Of a stretch of 35,200 nucleotides of DNA, positions 25,901-35,200 are shown piece by piece (position 1 is the stretch's first letter; every line of letters starts with the position of its first letter). This DNA is from Myxococcales bacterium. Lineage in GTDB: Bacteria; Myxococcota_A; UBA9042; JABWCM01. The translations under genes were made by a program, and so were the position numbers. The notes under the pieces are model-generated. The model worked only from the letters and a program-made list of their open reading frames with translations, had not been told where the DNA came from and did not search any database. Where the stretch lies: NCBI GenBank assembly GCA_013360285.1, contig JABWCM010000024.1, forward strand, positions 1 to 35,200, given 5' to 3'.

Positions 25901-28900
25901 TCCGAATCAGTTCCTGCCAGCAAACGCTCGTATACTTGTACCAATCCATCAAAATCGTTGCGTTCTCCATAAAGTCGCTCCAATTCGCCTAACGCGTCGG
26001 CGTTAATCGGATCGACCTCCAATACGCTTTCATACGCTTCGATCGCCTTTGTTGCGTCTCCCAACTTGTCGAAGTAGGTGGTTCCGATCCGCAATCGATA
26101 CGAAAGTTCGCGATCCGGATATACTCTGCCCAACATCTCCAGGATCTCGATCAGTTCAGGCCACTGCTGGCGCGATTCATAAAGCCGTTCCAGGGCGACG
26201 AGCGCTTGATGCTCCATCTCATCCAGATCGAGAACGGCACGATACGCCTGAATTGCAGCTTCGGTGTCGCTGAGTTGTCGTTCATAGACGTCGCCGATAC
26301 GAACCGCCAGGCGAGTTCGTTCGTGGTAGTCGGCTGTAACGTCGGCCAACGAGCGTAATGCGGTGATAAGTTTGGGCCATTGCTCAAGCAGCGTATATAA
26401 CTCAACCAGTGCCTTAAGTGCCTCTTCGTGATCGTCTTGAAGTTGGAGAACGGTTTCAAATTGGACAACCGCATCTTCCAGATTGTCGACCTCGTCGCGG
26501 ACAACGACACCTAACCGGAATCGGTAGTCTGCCTGAAGCAACGGATCTGTCATCCGTGGAATAACCTCGCGCCAGACGGCCGCCAAGTCCTGCCAAGCGC
26601 TGATTTTTGCCGCTATTCGCTGCAATTCGGTCAAAGTATGAATATTCTCCGGGTCATCGTGTACAGCACGCTGTAAGACCAGGAATGCCGCGTCGTTGTC
26701 AGTAAGTTTCGTTTCGTAAACACGGGCAAGGTTTTGTAAGATAAGGACCCTATCAACTGCATCGGGCGTGTGGTCAACACGTGTCAACAGGAGTTCACTC
26801 AATTCCGTCCACTTATCACCGGATTCATAAATGCGTTCGAGTTTTGCTCCTGCTTCGAAATTTGCCGGATTCCGATGCAAAATAGCCTCATAAGTAACCG
26901 CTGCTGCACCGGCATCGTGCAGTTTTTCGAGTTGCAGCTCCGCAAGCTGCATTTCAATATCTGTCGCTTCTTCGGATTGACCCTGTTCGTGCCGTAGTGC
27001 CGATTTTCGACGTAGGGTGTGTGCTGTGTCGCTCCACCTGGATTCCGAAGAATACAAACGCTCAAGCATCTCCAACGCCCGTTCATTTGCGGTATCCAGG
27101 CGCAGAACCTCCTCCCATGCCTCAATCGCACCGATGGGCTGTCCGAGCACGTCTAGGCGCAATTCCGCCAGCTCGATCCACAGGTCGCGTAACGCGTCTC
27201 CAGAAAACGAGTCCGTAAGCACTAGCCGTTCCAAGATATCGACCAACGGCTCTAATGCAGATGCGTCGCGGTAGATCTTACGAAGGCTCACCAGAGCCTC
27301 CTGGTCATCCGGTGCCGATGCCAAACACTGTTCCCAATGATGCTGCGCAGAAAGAGGATCGTTTAATACATCACGCCATAACCGGCCGAGCTTACGGTGA
27401 ATGGCTTGGCGGCGTTCTACTTCGGAATCAGACAACAAGGACAATTCTCGGTCCAAGGCCTCCGCTAGAGCGTCGTTTTTGTCCAGATTCTCAAGAATTC
27501 GCTGTTGTTCCGCCAGTGCCGAACGTCGAGTTGGGTCAAGAAGCAAAATCTCTTCCCACAACTCTGCCGCTTCGTTGGGTTTGTCGAGCTTCGTCTCTGC
27601 CAACCACGCCATACGTTCGAAAAGAACGATTCGTTCTTCGACGGTAGGAACCAGTGCGGACAGTTGACGGTAGGTGCCAAATAGGGGTTCCCAGTCGTCT
27701 TCACCGGCTTCGTATATGTCGGCAAGAGCACGTAATGCAGGCATGTCGCTGTCGTTGATGTCCAAAATAGCCCGGAATGCAGCAATTGCCTCGACGCGGT
27801 TGTCGAGTTTGTCGCGATGTAATGCGCCTAGTCGTGCCAAAAGACGAATACGATCATCGTCGTAGTCCGCACCGGAGATTTCCCGACGCAGGATTGGTTC
27901 CAAGGCATCGTAACTGTTGCCCGCCGAATAAATTTCGTCCAAGGCGATAAGCGCATGGCGGTTTTCTTCATCCAACTCAAGAATCTGCAGAAGCAACAAC
28001 TCTGCTTCCGTTTCCGCCGAGAGTTTTTCCCGGTAAATCACTACCGCGCGGTGCCACAATGAGATGCGTCGTTCGACGTCGTTGGTGAGGTCGGCTGCAC
28101 GCAGAAGAATTGTTGCAAAATTACTCCACTCGTCCGTTAACTCAGCAAGCTCCTCCAGTTTGGCCAGGACAAAATCGTCTTGCGGATCAATACAAAAAGC
28201 CTCTCCGTACCAACGAATTGACTCGTCCGGTTTGTCCAGCTTGTCCAGATTCAGATCCGCCAACCGGCGCATTAAATCGCCTTTGTCCTGCGGGTCTTTT
28301 GTCTCTTGTAGACGGATTTCGTACAATGAGTGTAACGATCTCCACGCTTGCCGATCGAGGTACACCGGCTCCAATATCTCGGCGATTTCTGCTCGATGGT
28401 GACCCGCCTCACAAAGTCTCCATAATTCGGAAATAGCCTCGTCGTTACCTGGAGACAGGTACAGCGTTTCTCGGTAAGACTCAAACGCAATTCCGGGATT
28501 GGCGAGATGATCTTCGGCGATTTGAGCAAGGCGGAAATACAACGATACCTTTTCATCAACATTGTTTGTCTGCTCGATTTCCGCGCGCAGAACATTCGCT
28601 AGTTTCGGCCACGCCTCCGATAGCTGGTACAACTCATCAAGGGCCTGCAGTACGACCGTGTTGTGGGGATGGTCCGCCAACAACGCCTCATAACGTTCAA
28701 TTGCCCGGGGTGCGTCACCGAGATGATCTTTCAAGATTGCGGCGACTCGAAGTCGAAGTTCCAATTCTCGGACTGGATCACCCAGAGTTTTTGTTGCCGC
28801 AGTGAACAATCCCTGCAACTCTTCGTAGAATCCGTTTTCCGCGGCCAACCGTTCAAGCTCTTTCGAAACCGCCATATCGTTGGGGTCTTCCCGAAATGCT

Positions 28901-31900
28901 TTGGCATAACCTTCGAACGCCAGCTTTTTATTGCCAAGTTGATGTTCCGCCAACTCGCCCATACGTCGCAGTAACTTTATCTTACCGACAGAGTCGTCGC
29001 GCTGCTCCACCATAAAGGAGTGAAGGTCATATAAACGTTGGTGTTGATCGGAGATTTCCAGTACTGGAACCAGCGCTTCGAACGCCACTTCCCGTTCGTC
29101 TTTGCTGAGAATAACGTTTTCTAGGGCGTTGATCGTACGTTCGTCGTCGATGTGGTTTGCCAATAACAAACGGTACGCGTCAACAGCTTGGTAGTTATCA
29201 TTTAGTTCGTTTTCCCAGATTTGCCCGATGCGAAACTGGATATCCGCCCATTCTGCAGGTGATACCAGAGGTTGAATCCGTTTGAGGGTATCAAGGAGGT
29301 CTAACCAATCAGATTTCTGGGTGAAAAGCGCGTCCAGGCCCCGTAAAGCGTCAAGATCGTCGTTCTTCCACTCCAAGATCATTCGGTAGGAATCCACAGC
29401 GTCATCAAGATCGTCGAGCTGAAGCTCAAAAACCTCCGCGCGCTGAATCGCCAGCGACTTTTTGGCATCGAAATCACTCCCCGCTAAATCGATTTTGCGA
29501 GCGAGGACAGCCACTAGTTGTTCCCAACGTTCGACTCGTGCGTACAAACTCTCGAGGGCGTTGAGAACACTTTCGTCGTCAGGACTGATTTCCTGCACAC
29601 CTTCGTATAGGTCGATCGCTTGTTCTGGTTGATCGAGTTCTGCCGCGGAAATCCGACCAGCCTCCTTCAGCAATTCCGACTTTTCGTCAAAATTTAGCAC
29701 GAGAGTGGCCTTCTGTCGTAGTATTTCAACGAGTTTCGACCATTCTCTGCTGTTGCGATACAACCGCAACAACGCGTCAATAGCTGGCATGTCGCCGGGC
29801 TCAAGATCCAAAACCGCTCGATAATGTTTGATGGCCAACTGCGAGGACACCGATTTTTGATCAGCAACCTCCGCAACAATTCGATGGATTTCCCTCTGCT
29901 TTTGTGGCTCGGTCACTGTGTCGACAGACGCGGCAAGTAGTGCAACCAGGTCAGAGTGATTGCCAAGAACATCTGCCAGGCGGAGTAATTCGACGAGTGT
30001 GTCGTCGTGAGCCGGGAGGGTCTGGTACGCAGAGCCGTAATATAAGAACGCTGACTCCGGATCACCGCCTTTGCTTTCGTACAGTTCCGCAATGCGGAAA
30101 TCCAACGCTACGCGAGTTTGTGGGTCCTGGCTTGCTTCTTTTTGTACTTCGTAAATGTCCACTAACTTAAGCCATTCGTCATGGCGCCGATAATACGGCT
30201 CAAGCAGTGCAGCGACCGCGACGGCTTGAGTTCGAGCTGCAAACAGACGCTCCAATGCCGCAACTGTTTTTGTATTGTCTGGGTCGATCCCGAGAATCAT
30301 TGCGTGGATATCAATGGCGCCGGTTATGTCGTCCAGCCGACTTTCCCGGGTGCTCGCGAGTCGACCCAGCAACTCAACTCGCTCGACGTCATTGTTCGCT
30401 AGGCGTTCCAGCTCTTGCAGGGTCGCGGCAAGCTCGGTCCATCGTGCGCCCTGCGAATAAAGATATTCAAGGCGTCGGTGCGCAGAAACGCGATCTCGGT
30501 CGATATCGAGAATTTCGTTTGCTGTAGCGATTGCCTCATCCAGATTATTTAGTTGGTTCGACCAAATCTGTTCAATTCGAAACAAATAGTCGATTTTTTG
30601 TTCAAATTCGGATGCAAGATCCACTTTGCGCCGGTAGATAGCTAGCAGGTTTTGCCACTGCTCTGTTTGTCCGTAGATTTGCTCCAACGGATCCAAAGCC
30701 CCGGAATCAGTCGGATCCGCTTCGAGCGCAAGTTCATAATGAAGCTGTGCGTTCTCGAGTACCTCAAGTTTTTCTCGGTAAGTGGACGCGATGGTTAAGC
30801 GGATTTCCCGCTGTAACGTTGGATCCTCGACAGCATCCACTTTCGACTCATACAATTCGATAAGTGGATACCAGTTTTCAATGCTTTCCGCTAAGTCTTC
30901 AAGTTGTTCCCGTACACCGGTACTGCTCGGATCGAGCAAAAATATCCGCGCGTGGCTTCTAAACGCCCGAAACTCGTCGCTTATGCGATCACGATACAGT
31001 TCACCCAAGCCCTGCAACAACCCGATTTTGTCGGAGGCGTCGGTACAATAACCCACCTGCAGTTCGTAGATATCAGACAGGCGCTCCCAATCTCCCCGGC
31101 GCCGATAGACAGGACCAAGAATGTTGGTAATCTGTCGCTGTATTTCTGTTGCGGTGATCAACTCTTCGAGTGACTTACGCGCTTCATCGGAATCCGGGTC
31201 GCTCTCAAGTGCCTCGCTTAAGTGATGAACAACAGTCTCTAAATTTCCTCCTGTTGCGTAAGTTAGCTGCGCTAGTTGGATGTGTACCGCGGCAAGTTCC
31301 TGCGGGGGTGCTGTGATGTCGGAATTCAACAGCTCGAGTTCTTTACGAAGAACAGAAAGCAGTCCATCGTAGTCTTCCTCGATTAAATAAAGTGCCGAAA
31401 GCTCCCGATGAACCCGCGCGTCGTCTGGAAAACGCGCCAACAGCTCTTTTAAGACATTGGCAGCTTCTTCGTTGTTGCCGAGTTTGTCGCGCCATACCGC
31501 CCCTAACTTAAACAGCACGTCCCGCTCTTCTTCTTCGTGTTGTGCAAGTTGTCGTTTTCGTTTGTAAACTTCAACGAGTAACCGCCAATCCTCCATTTCT
31601 ATGTACAATCCTTCGATTGCATCCATTGCCCGGTGATTTTCCGGGTCAAGAACGATAGACATTTGAAAGTGGCGCAGCGATTGATTCAAATCGCCGACGT
31701 AGTCCCGATACACTTCGGCGGCGCGAAGCTGGGCTTCCAACTTCACGTTTGTATCTGAAATACGAGGAATGGTGTCTTCCAGCACAGCAACGTATGTATC
31801 CCAGTTGTCACTTAACGCACACAAACGTTCCAACTCACGTCGGCTGCCTTCGTCGTCAAAGTTCTCTTTGTAAACTTGGACATAGCTGAAAAGTGCTTTT

Positions 31901-33732
31901 TCTGGGTCGGAGAGTGCATCCTCATACAATCGGGCGAGTTCCAACAACAGGTTTTGTCGTGATGTTGGGTCGGACTCGTCAGCGAGTTGAATTTCAAGGA
32001 CTTCCGCCAGTTTGTTCCATTCCGCCTCATCTCGGTAGAGGGGGGCCAATCGACGGGCGACTTCGCCGTTTTGGGGATCGATCGCAAGTGCTTGTTCCAG
32101 CGTCTTGATCGCTTTCTGTGGTTGTTGCTGCTCGTGAATCAGGAGTTCTGCGCTCTTAAATAAGAGACCGATTTGATCCTCTGGTTTTTCTAGTGTTTTG
32201 ATTTGTGCGTCGAGTGTGCGCACCAATTCGGCGACAGTCCCATAACGGCGGTAAAACCATTCCAAGCCGTCCCAATCACGAGCTGCGAGATAGTGCTTTC
32301 TGAGTTCGTTTTGGGCTTTTCGATGGTCGGGTTGGTCTTCGAGAATACGTTTCCAAACCTGAGTTGCTCTGGTTTCATCTTCAAGGCGGGCAGAAATAAC
32401 CAAACCCAACTTCTCGAGCAGCGCGACTCTATCGGCCGAATTTTGAGTGATTTCTATGCGCTTTTCGAGGATATCGACTAGCTTTCCGTAGCTTTTCTCG
32501 CGTTCGTAGAGCGATTCAAGATTTTCGAGGGCTTCTTTGTGATGCGAATCGAGGGAAAGCATGTCTTCCCACAGCCCGATGGCTGCCGACGGCCGCCTGA
32601 TTTTGTCCGCCGCAAATCTTGCCAACTCCAGAAACTTCTTACGCCGATGTTCCTCGTTGGCTTCGAGGGCGACCTCCCGCCGGGCGATCTCCAGATAGTT
32701 CTCGTAATCTCGCCGTTTTTCGTAAATGTCCTTAAGCTGCTCAATCGCTTCACGGTTTTCTGTGTCCAACTCCAAAATTGCGCTATAGCTCTTCAAAGCC
32801 TCCGCGGAATTGGAGAAGCGCTCCATCATGATTTGGGCAACCTGCCGATGGAGTTTGATTAACTCGGATTTCTCTTTTGTGTGGCCGATTTTTTGTTGAA
32901 GCACTCGAACGAGGTCCGGCCATCGCTTCATTGCATTGTATTGTTCGACAAGTGCGTTCAACGCCGTCGAATTTCCTGGATCCAATTCCAGGATTGACTG
33001 ATAGGTCGCACTTACTTTGGTTTCGCTTTTGATGTGGTCGCGAAAGATTTCGATCATTTGGTCGTAGATCGCTATCTTACCGGCCACATCGGAATCTGCT
33101 TTGGTTTTTAGCTTTTCCTGAAGAAGTTCAATGAGGCTGTGCCACTTTTTTACTTCGATATAAAGGGAGGTAAGTGCTGTCTCCGCCTCTTCGTCGGCGG
33201 GGCGCAGTGCGCGTACGTCGGACCAGAACGCGATCGCTTTGTCGGGCTTGTCCGACTTTGAAGCCATGATGGCCAATTTTCGCTTAACCGCAGCCACCTC
33301 TTCCGGACTTTGAGGGTTATTGGCCTGTTCCATTGCGAACTGTTCTAGGCGCCGCCAGTTGCCGCGTTTGGCGTAGAATTCCAGGTAGAAATCGTTGTAT
33401 TCCTGCTCAAAACCCGCACTGTGACCTTCTAGACGGCGAAAATACAGCTCAGCTTTGTCGCTATTGTCCAGTTTTTTCCAATAAAACAACCCCAGATGCC
33501 CGTAAAGCAGCGTAGCAACTGCTTCGTTGTTGCAGGTTCTTGCCCGCAAGTCGACGGTACGCAAAAAAGGTTCGGGATCGACTTGGCCGCTATAGGTTTG
33601 GGCCAACTGGCGGTGTAGTTCGGTCAGCCCTTCGAGGTCTCCCGCGTCGGCGAGGGCGGCCTGGAGTTTCTCCGCGGCCTCAATGTTCCAGGGGTGCTGA
33701 GCCAGCGTTGCTTTTAGAACGGAAATGTCCAT
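22978..33732 (-). CDS. Giant TPR-repeat protein with unique C-terminal domain
   Basis: The product is about 3,584 residues, with no signal peptide or membrane helix, so it is probably cytoplasmic. From residue ~1 to ~3,320 it is a regular chain of roughly 42 units of ~72 residues. Each holds two helical-hairpin TPR-like motifs with the recurrent pattern AL..LE.LY....W..L...L, then a helix around a K-D-A-I..Y/W...L.LDP segment. The last ~265 residues are different, globular and hydrophobic, and contain EVELAFLIGKCLTYFLP, which sits where an M48-type metallopeptidase helix would be but lacks HExxH. Such chains act as scaffolds. ATG 33732 is preferred because GAGG lies 10 bases upstream; an ATG at 33741 is too close to it. 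rsmI follows 8 bases after the stop. Confidence 0.88.
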   Translation of the reverse strand: MDISVLKATLAQHPWNIEAAEKLQAALADAGDLEGLTELHRQLAQTYSGQVDPEPFLRTVDLRARTCNNEAVATLLYGHLGLFYWKKLDNSDKAELYFRRLEGHSAGFEQEYNDFYLEFYAKRGNWRRLEQFAMEQANNPQSPEEVAAVKRKLAIMASKSDKPDKAIAFWSDVRALRPADEEAETALTSLYIEVKKWHSLIELLQEKLKTKADSDVAGKIAIYDQMIEIFRDHIKSETKVSATYQSILELDPGNSTALNALVEQYNAMKRWPDLVRVLQQKIGHTKEKSELIKLHRQVAQIMMERFSNSAEALKSYSAILELDTENREAIEQLKDIYEKRRDYENYLEIARREVALEANEEHRRKKFLELARFAADKIRRPSAAIGLWEDMLSLDSHHKEALENLESLYEREKSYGKLVDILEKRIEITQNSADRVALLEKLGLVISARLEDETRATQVWKRILEDQPDHRKAQNELRKHYLAARDWDGLEWFYRRYGTVAELVRTLDAQIKTLEKPEDQIGLLFKSAELLIHEQQQPQKAIKTLEQALAIDPQNGEVARRLAPLYRDEAEWNKLAEVLEIQLADESDPTSRQNLLLELARLYEDALSDPEKALFSYVQVYKENFDDEGSRRELERLCALSDNWDTYVAVLEDTIPRISDTNVKLEAQLRAAEVYRDYVGDLNQSLRHFQMSIVLDPENHRAMDAIEGLYIEMEDWRLLVEVYKRKRQLAQHEEEERDVLFKLGAVWRDKLGNNEEAANVLKELLARFPDDARVHRELSALYLIEEDYDGLLSVLRKELELLNSDITAPPQELAAVHIQLAQLTYATGGNLETVVHHLSEALESDPDSDEARKSLEELITATEIQRQITNILGPVYRRRGDWERLSDIYELQVGYCTDASDKIGLLQGLGELYRDRISDEFRAFRSHARIFLLDPSSTGVREQLEDLAESIENWYPLIELYESKVDAVEDPTLQREIRLTIASTYREKLEVLENAQLHYELALEADPTDSGALDPLEQIYGQTEQWQNLLAIYRRKVDLASEFEQKIDYLFRIEQIWSNQLNNLDEAIATANEILDIDRDRVSAHRRLEYLYSQGARWTELAATLQELERLANNDVERVELLGRLASTRESRLDDITGAIDIHAMILGIDPDNTKTVAALERLFAARTQAVAVAALLEPYYRRHDEWLKLVDIYEVQKEASQDPQTRVALDFRIAELYESKGGDPESAFLYYGSAYQTLPAHDDTLVELLRLADVLGNHSDLVALLAASVDTVTEPQKQREIHRIVAEVADQKSVSSQLAIKHYRAVLDLEPGDMPAIDALLRLYRNSREWSKLVEILRQKATLVLNFDEKSELLKEAGRISAAELDQPEQAIDLYEGVQEISPDDESVLNALESLYARVERWEQLVAVLARKIDLAGSDFDAKKSLAIQRAEVFELQLDDLDDAVDSYRMILEWKNDDLDALRGLDALFTQKSDWLDLLDTLKRIQPLVSPAEWADIQFRIGQIWENELNDNYQAVDAYRLLLANHIDDERTINALENVILSKDEREVAFEALVPVLEISDQHQRLYDLHSFMVEQRDDSVGKIKLLRRMGELAEHQLGNKKLAFEGYAKAFREDPNDMAVSKELERLAAENGFYEELQGLFTAATKTLGDPVRELELRLRVAAILKDHLGDAPRAIERYEALLADHPHNTVVLQALDELYQLSEAWPKLANVLRAEIEQTNNVDEKVSLYFRLAQIAEDHLANPGIAFESYRETLYLSPGNDEAISELWRLCEAGHHRAEIAEILEPVYLDRQAWRSLHSLYEIRLQETKDPQDKGDLMRRLADLNLDKLDKPDESIRWYGEAFCIDPQDDFVLAKLEELAELTDEWSNFATILLRAADLTNDVERRISLWHRAVVIYREKLSAETEAELLLLQILELDEENRHALIALDEIYSAGNSYDALEPILRREISGADYDDDRIRLLARLGALHRDKLDNRVEAIAAFRAILDINDSDMPALRALADIYEAGEDDWEPLFGTYRQLSALVPTVEERIVLFERMAWLAETKLDKPNEAAELWEEILLLDPTRRSALAEQQRILENLDKNDALAEALDRELSLLSDSEVERRQAIHRKLGRLWRDVLNDPLSAQHHWEQCLASAPDDQEALVSLRKIYRDASALEPLVDILERLVLTDSFSGDALRDLWIELAELRLDVLGQPIGAIEAWEEVLRLDTANERALEMLERLYSSESRWSDTAHTLRRKSALRHEQGQSEEATDIEMQLAELQLEKLHDAGAAAVTYEAILHRNPANFEAGAKLERIYESGDKWTELSELLLTRVDHTPDAVDRVLILQNLARVYETKLTDNDAAFLVLQRAVHDDPENIHTLTELQRIAAKISAWQDLAAVWREVIPRMTDPLLQADYRFRLGVVVRDEVDNLEDAVVQFETVLQLQDDHEEALKALVELYTLLEQWPKLITALRSLADVTADYHERTRLAVRIGDVYERQLSDTEAAIQAYRAVLDLDEMEHQALVALERLYESRQQWPELIEILEMLGRVYPDRELSYRLRIGTTYFDKLGDATKAIEAYESVLEVDPINADALGELERLYGERNDFDGLVQVYERLLAGTDSDEGKKGLCEKIALVQEEIFGNKLKAADYFHEILNIDPMDENALANLERIYEEVEQWNDLVQTLERHIEVASSDQARTVLLTRMATVHRDKVMNLDDAIRTFERILDIDRTHASALDALEQLYRDNGFWEQVIFVLDRKLETASGEQRTALRCQKAEVYSEKMLSPEDAVSELDRALTEAPRSLTAVHALQQVHAATNDWEQVVNALLKEEELHTSDELRASTLSRIAEVYRERLLDVHHAVEYYERALERVPDFPEAAVPLSEIYIKQENWARAEPLLSMMVGKVQSEADPEKAAELYYLIGRSKESLGDTQAALSAYSSAYERRAHHVPTLRGLARLNLKRERYDDAERYYLELVERIRHEAGDAELADCYMALGEIAVTTNRDTKAIEYLEKVVELRPNDSDALSNLIQIARDNEMWSDLVRYQQEIVSLKADSIEKLALQLEIGDIYKEKLGDINGAVSAWRDALDTQPNSKAALVKLLEVFLQRRDFTEAIDTLQQLLEGEDDPQTKANYSFMLAAVYRDELNDEDQAAHYLDQTLDFDPNRLEAFRALDELWTRKKAWKEEERAYRRMLERIANRGMHDLEYKLYRGLGEIYRTRLKDYEYAASAFQLAAERKPNDTAVYEILAELHEVSSGSKERAIAAHRHLILLEPDKRIGSYRALFRLQRELDDLDSAWCTAGVIAALAPADDEFQRFYREYAEPKMANARRPLDSKLWQTNLFADSGDVLIGQIFQILYEALGNELRATTLKDLDLKKKDQMSLDDGTMFANVLVKITKALGVTEPKIYVSPRQLGIRIENLSPPAIVIGADMLKGRNEVELAFLIGKCLTYFLPVHIMAAIYTRPELKTLFVAAMKVALPKMNLPDSPEVTALATEISRNLSPGRREQLTELLERASKTDVNLSQWLNNVELTGNHAGMLMCNDVGAALAALKSGIFSLAKLPVKDQAKDLVVFVVSPKYQELRQALGIQIEP

Positions 33733-34292
33733 GTGCGGCATGCCTCAAAGGTTGGCTCTCAAAAGCCGGTCGGATTGAACGGGCGGAGCTGCTGTTTTTA
33801 GTTGTTCTGGCGAATTTCCAAGTCCGTATCAATTCAATCGTGTCGTGGCTTTGTATTACGTGTCGTCACGCCAAGATCCCGAACCGTGGATTGGGATTCA
33901 GTGCTTTCGGCGAAACACTCTGTTTTTCCGAGGAGCACCTGTTTTTGTAACACCAGTTAACATTACTGAGTTGTTTACCCGATAGCCAACGTATCACGTG
34001 GTTGTCGGCGCTTCGTCTGACTTGCCTTCGGTCTAACCCAAAGGCCGCATCGTTATAGCATAGGAAAAACAGGGCAACAAGCCACATGTTCTGTGCATAA
34101 TACCTTTAAATTACAATTGGTTGTGGAGCAATGAGGAGCTGGATTCGTTTCATGCCGTCGAAAATGGCGAATGGAGTTCTGTACGACGGGTGTTTTCTTT
34201 GGAACTACGAGTGGCGCAATAGACGATCTCGACAAACTCAATGGATTTCCGGCAGAATGTTATAATGATAGGTGAAAATAGTTCGCATATGA
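33733..34292. other. Intergenic region upstream of the giant TPR gene
   Basis: About 560 bases between two leftward genes. I see no convincing promoter, RNA gene or repeat. A perfect TATAAT at 34261-34266 has no matching -35 and faces away from both genes. Two short minus-strand frames (33866-34087 and 34053-34241) lack ribosome sites and family resemblance. The TPR gene must be transcribed from somewhere here. Confidence 0.5.
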
Positions 34293-35200
34293 CTATGAAC
34301 TGCTGAATTTGTTCTGTTGCGGGGTAGTTTGCCGAACTATATCCCAGATCAGGTTATGTAAAGCCGGACGGAAGGTTTTGATGGCATCGTTGTTTCGGGT
34401 TGGATGAACACGATTGGACAACAAAACCACCGTGGCACAAAGTGATGGAACAATCCACACCGAACACCCGGTAAATCCGAGATGACCAACGGCGTCACGA
34501 GGAATATTGTTTCCACCGCTGCTTCCGGTGACCGACGGCGTATCCCACCCAAGTCTCCATGTACCCAAATCAGCGGGCGATATTTTGTTGCCGAAGTGTC
34601 CGCGGGTGTCATTTTGTGAAAATCGGCCACCCGTGGTCCAGAATAACTTTACCGTCTCCTGCTTTACAGGGCCGAATCCATAATAAGAGTTCAAGAGGTG
34701 GTCCGCCCACTTCCCGACGTCGTCTGCCGTCGAAAATAACCCCGCATGGCCGCAGACACCGCCGAGAGCAAACGCGTTTTCGTCGTGAACCTGCCCAACT
34801 ATGACACGTTTTCGGATAGGACACAGTTCAGTGGCCGCGGAGAAGTTCGCGAGTGGCGAATCACCGGAAGTCCATTCGTTCGTTCCAACAAATCGAGTCG
34901 AAGTAAGATGCCAGGGTGTCAATACGCGCGATTTGATGAGTTCATCAAGACTCTGTTTGAACCTGCTTTCAAACCACCACCCCAGAACGATATAGCCGAT
35001 GTCTGAATAGGTCGGAGTCGTTGCCGTATTTTGGATTGGTAACTTAGCCACTTCGGACTGAATCCATCCTCTGATAAGCCGCTTTGCCTCATGGCTGCCC
35101 GGTACGGTATCGGGATGTTGTTCCCAAAGCCGATGGCCGAGTGGCAACCAGGCGGGTAGTCCCGAAGCGTGCGCCAATATACTTCGGATTGTCAGGCCGG
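34293..35200 (-). CDS. Serine hydrolase, beta-lactamase/esterase family (partial, N-terminus beyond window)
   Basis: The frame is open to the right edge, so the true start lies outside. The visible ~302 residues begin GLTIRSILAHASGLPAWLPL, the segment after the catalytic SxxK in class C beta-lactamase-like proteins. The second motif reads YSDIGYIVLG (usually YxN) and the third is HLGFTG (the usual HTG with Leu for Thr). VCGHAGLFSTADDVGKWADHLL is also typical. Members include esterases, D-Ala-D-Ala peptidases and transpeptidase-like enzymes, so the substrate is unknown; a signal peptide, if present, would lie outside the window. The nucleophile serine is not in view. Confidence 0.85.
   Translation of the reverse strand, partial: GLTIRSILAHASGLPAWLPLGHRLWEQHPDTVPGSHEAKRLIRGWIQSEVAKLPIQNTATTPTYSDIGYIVLGWWFESRFKQSLDELIKSRVLTPWHLTSTRFVGTNEWTSGDSPLANFSAATELCPIRKRVIVGQVHDENAFALGGVCGHAGLFSTADDVGKWADHLLNSYYGFGPVKQETVKLFWTTGGRFSQNDTRGHFGNKISPADLGTWRLGWDTPSVTGSSGGNNIPRDAVGHLGFTGCSVWIVPSLCATVVLLSNRVHPTRNNDAIKTFRPALHNLIWDIVRQTTPQQNKFSSS

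Noticed and set aside
22978-33732. Many plus-strand open frames inside the giant TPR gene
   Set aside because: They are antisense shadows of a repeat-rich gene with biased codons; none has a recognisable domain or ribosome site.
33866-34087. Minus-strand frame with a hydrophobic start, resembling a small exported peptide
   Set aside because: No ribosome site, no family resemblance and a composition like random sequence.
34261-34266. Perfect TATAAT in the right intergenic region
   Set aside because: No -35 at a suitable distance, and it faces into the antisense of a hydrolase gene.

Overview
The window looks like chromosome from a delta-type proteobacterium in the broad sense (Myxococcota or Bradymonadota-like). 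This is inferred from gene content: a zinc-ribbon DUF164 protein beside rnpB, several lipoproteins with Ig-like and cysteine-rich extracellular domains, a two-copy DUF6982-type protein, a GldA/GldF/GldG/DUF4340 transporter operon, and a giant all-TPR protein. No rRNA, tRNA, CRISPR array, phage gene or intact insertion sequence is visible. GC is moderate, and almost all genes lie on the minus strand.

Left part (1-6.5 kb): the tail of an unidentified gene and a textbook intrinsic terminator (283-317) precede a DUF164 coiled-coil/zinc-ribbon protein and the RNase P RNA gene (1142-1588, with an unusually long P1 helix). Convergent to rnpB is a large extracellular lipoprotein with its own promoter. 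Then comes a tightly coupled pair, a cysteine-synthase-like PLP enzyme followed by an atypical SDR (stop and start abut as TGAGTG), and a small DUF6982-like protein whose promoter overlaps a perfect palindrome.

Middle (6.9-15.8 kb): a two-domain CbiX-type chelatase (second half catalytically dead) is on the plus strand. A three-gene operon, GT2 glycosyltransferase then asparagine synthase then ROK kinase, is transcribed leftward; it could build or modify an envelope glycan. A purple-acid-phosphatase-like lipoprotein is on the plus strand. An aldehyde dehydrogenase plus small lipoprotein operon is bracketed by two related ~140-bp repeats in inverted orientation; each repeat lies just after the stop codon of the outward gene.

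Right part (15.8-35.2 kb): a four-gene operon encodes an ABC ATPase, an ABC-2 permease, a GldG-family protein and a membrane-anchored DUF4340 protein, probably one envelope complex. Upstream lie rsmI and a 10.8-kb gene for a ~3,580-residue protein made of about 42 tandem ~72-residue TPR pairs with a unique C-terminal domain; the two genes are nearly contiguous. A 102-bp element with perfect 11-bp terminal inverted repeats lies between rsmI and the ABC operon and supplies the rsmI stop codon. A truncated beta-lactamase-family serine hydrolase runs off the right edge.

The strongest leads for something new are the paired inverted repeats with their hairpin structure, the MITE-like element at the rsmI stop, the GldG protein with a coiled-coil insertion and cysteines, and the giant TPR scaffold.
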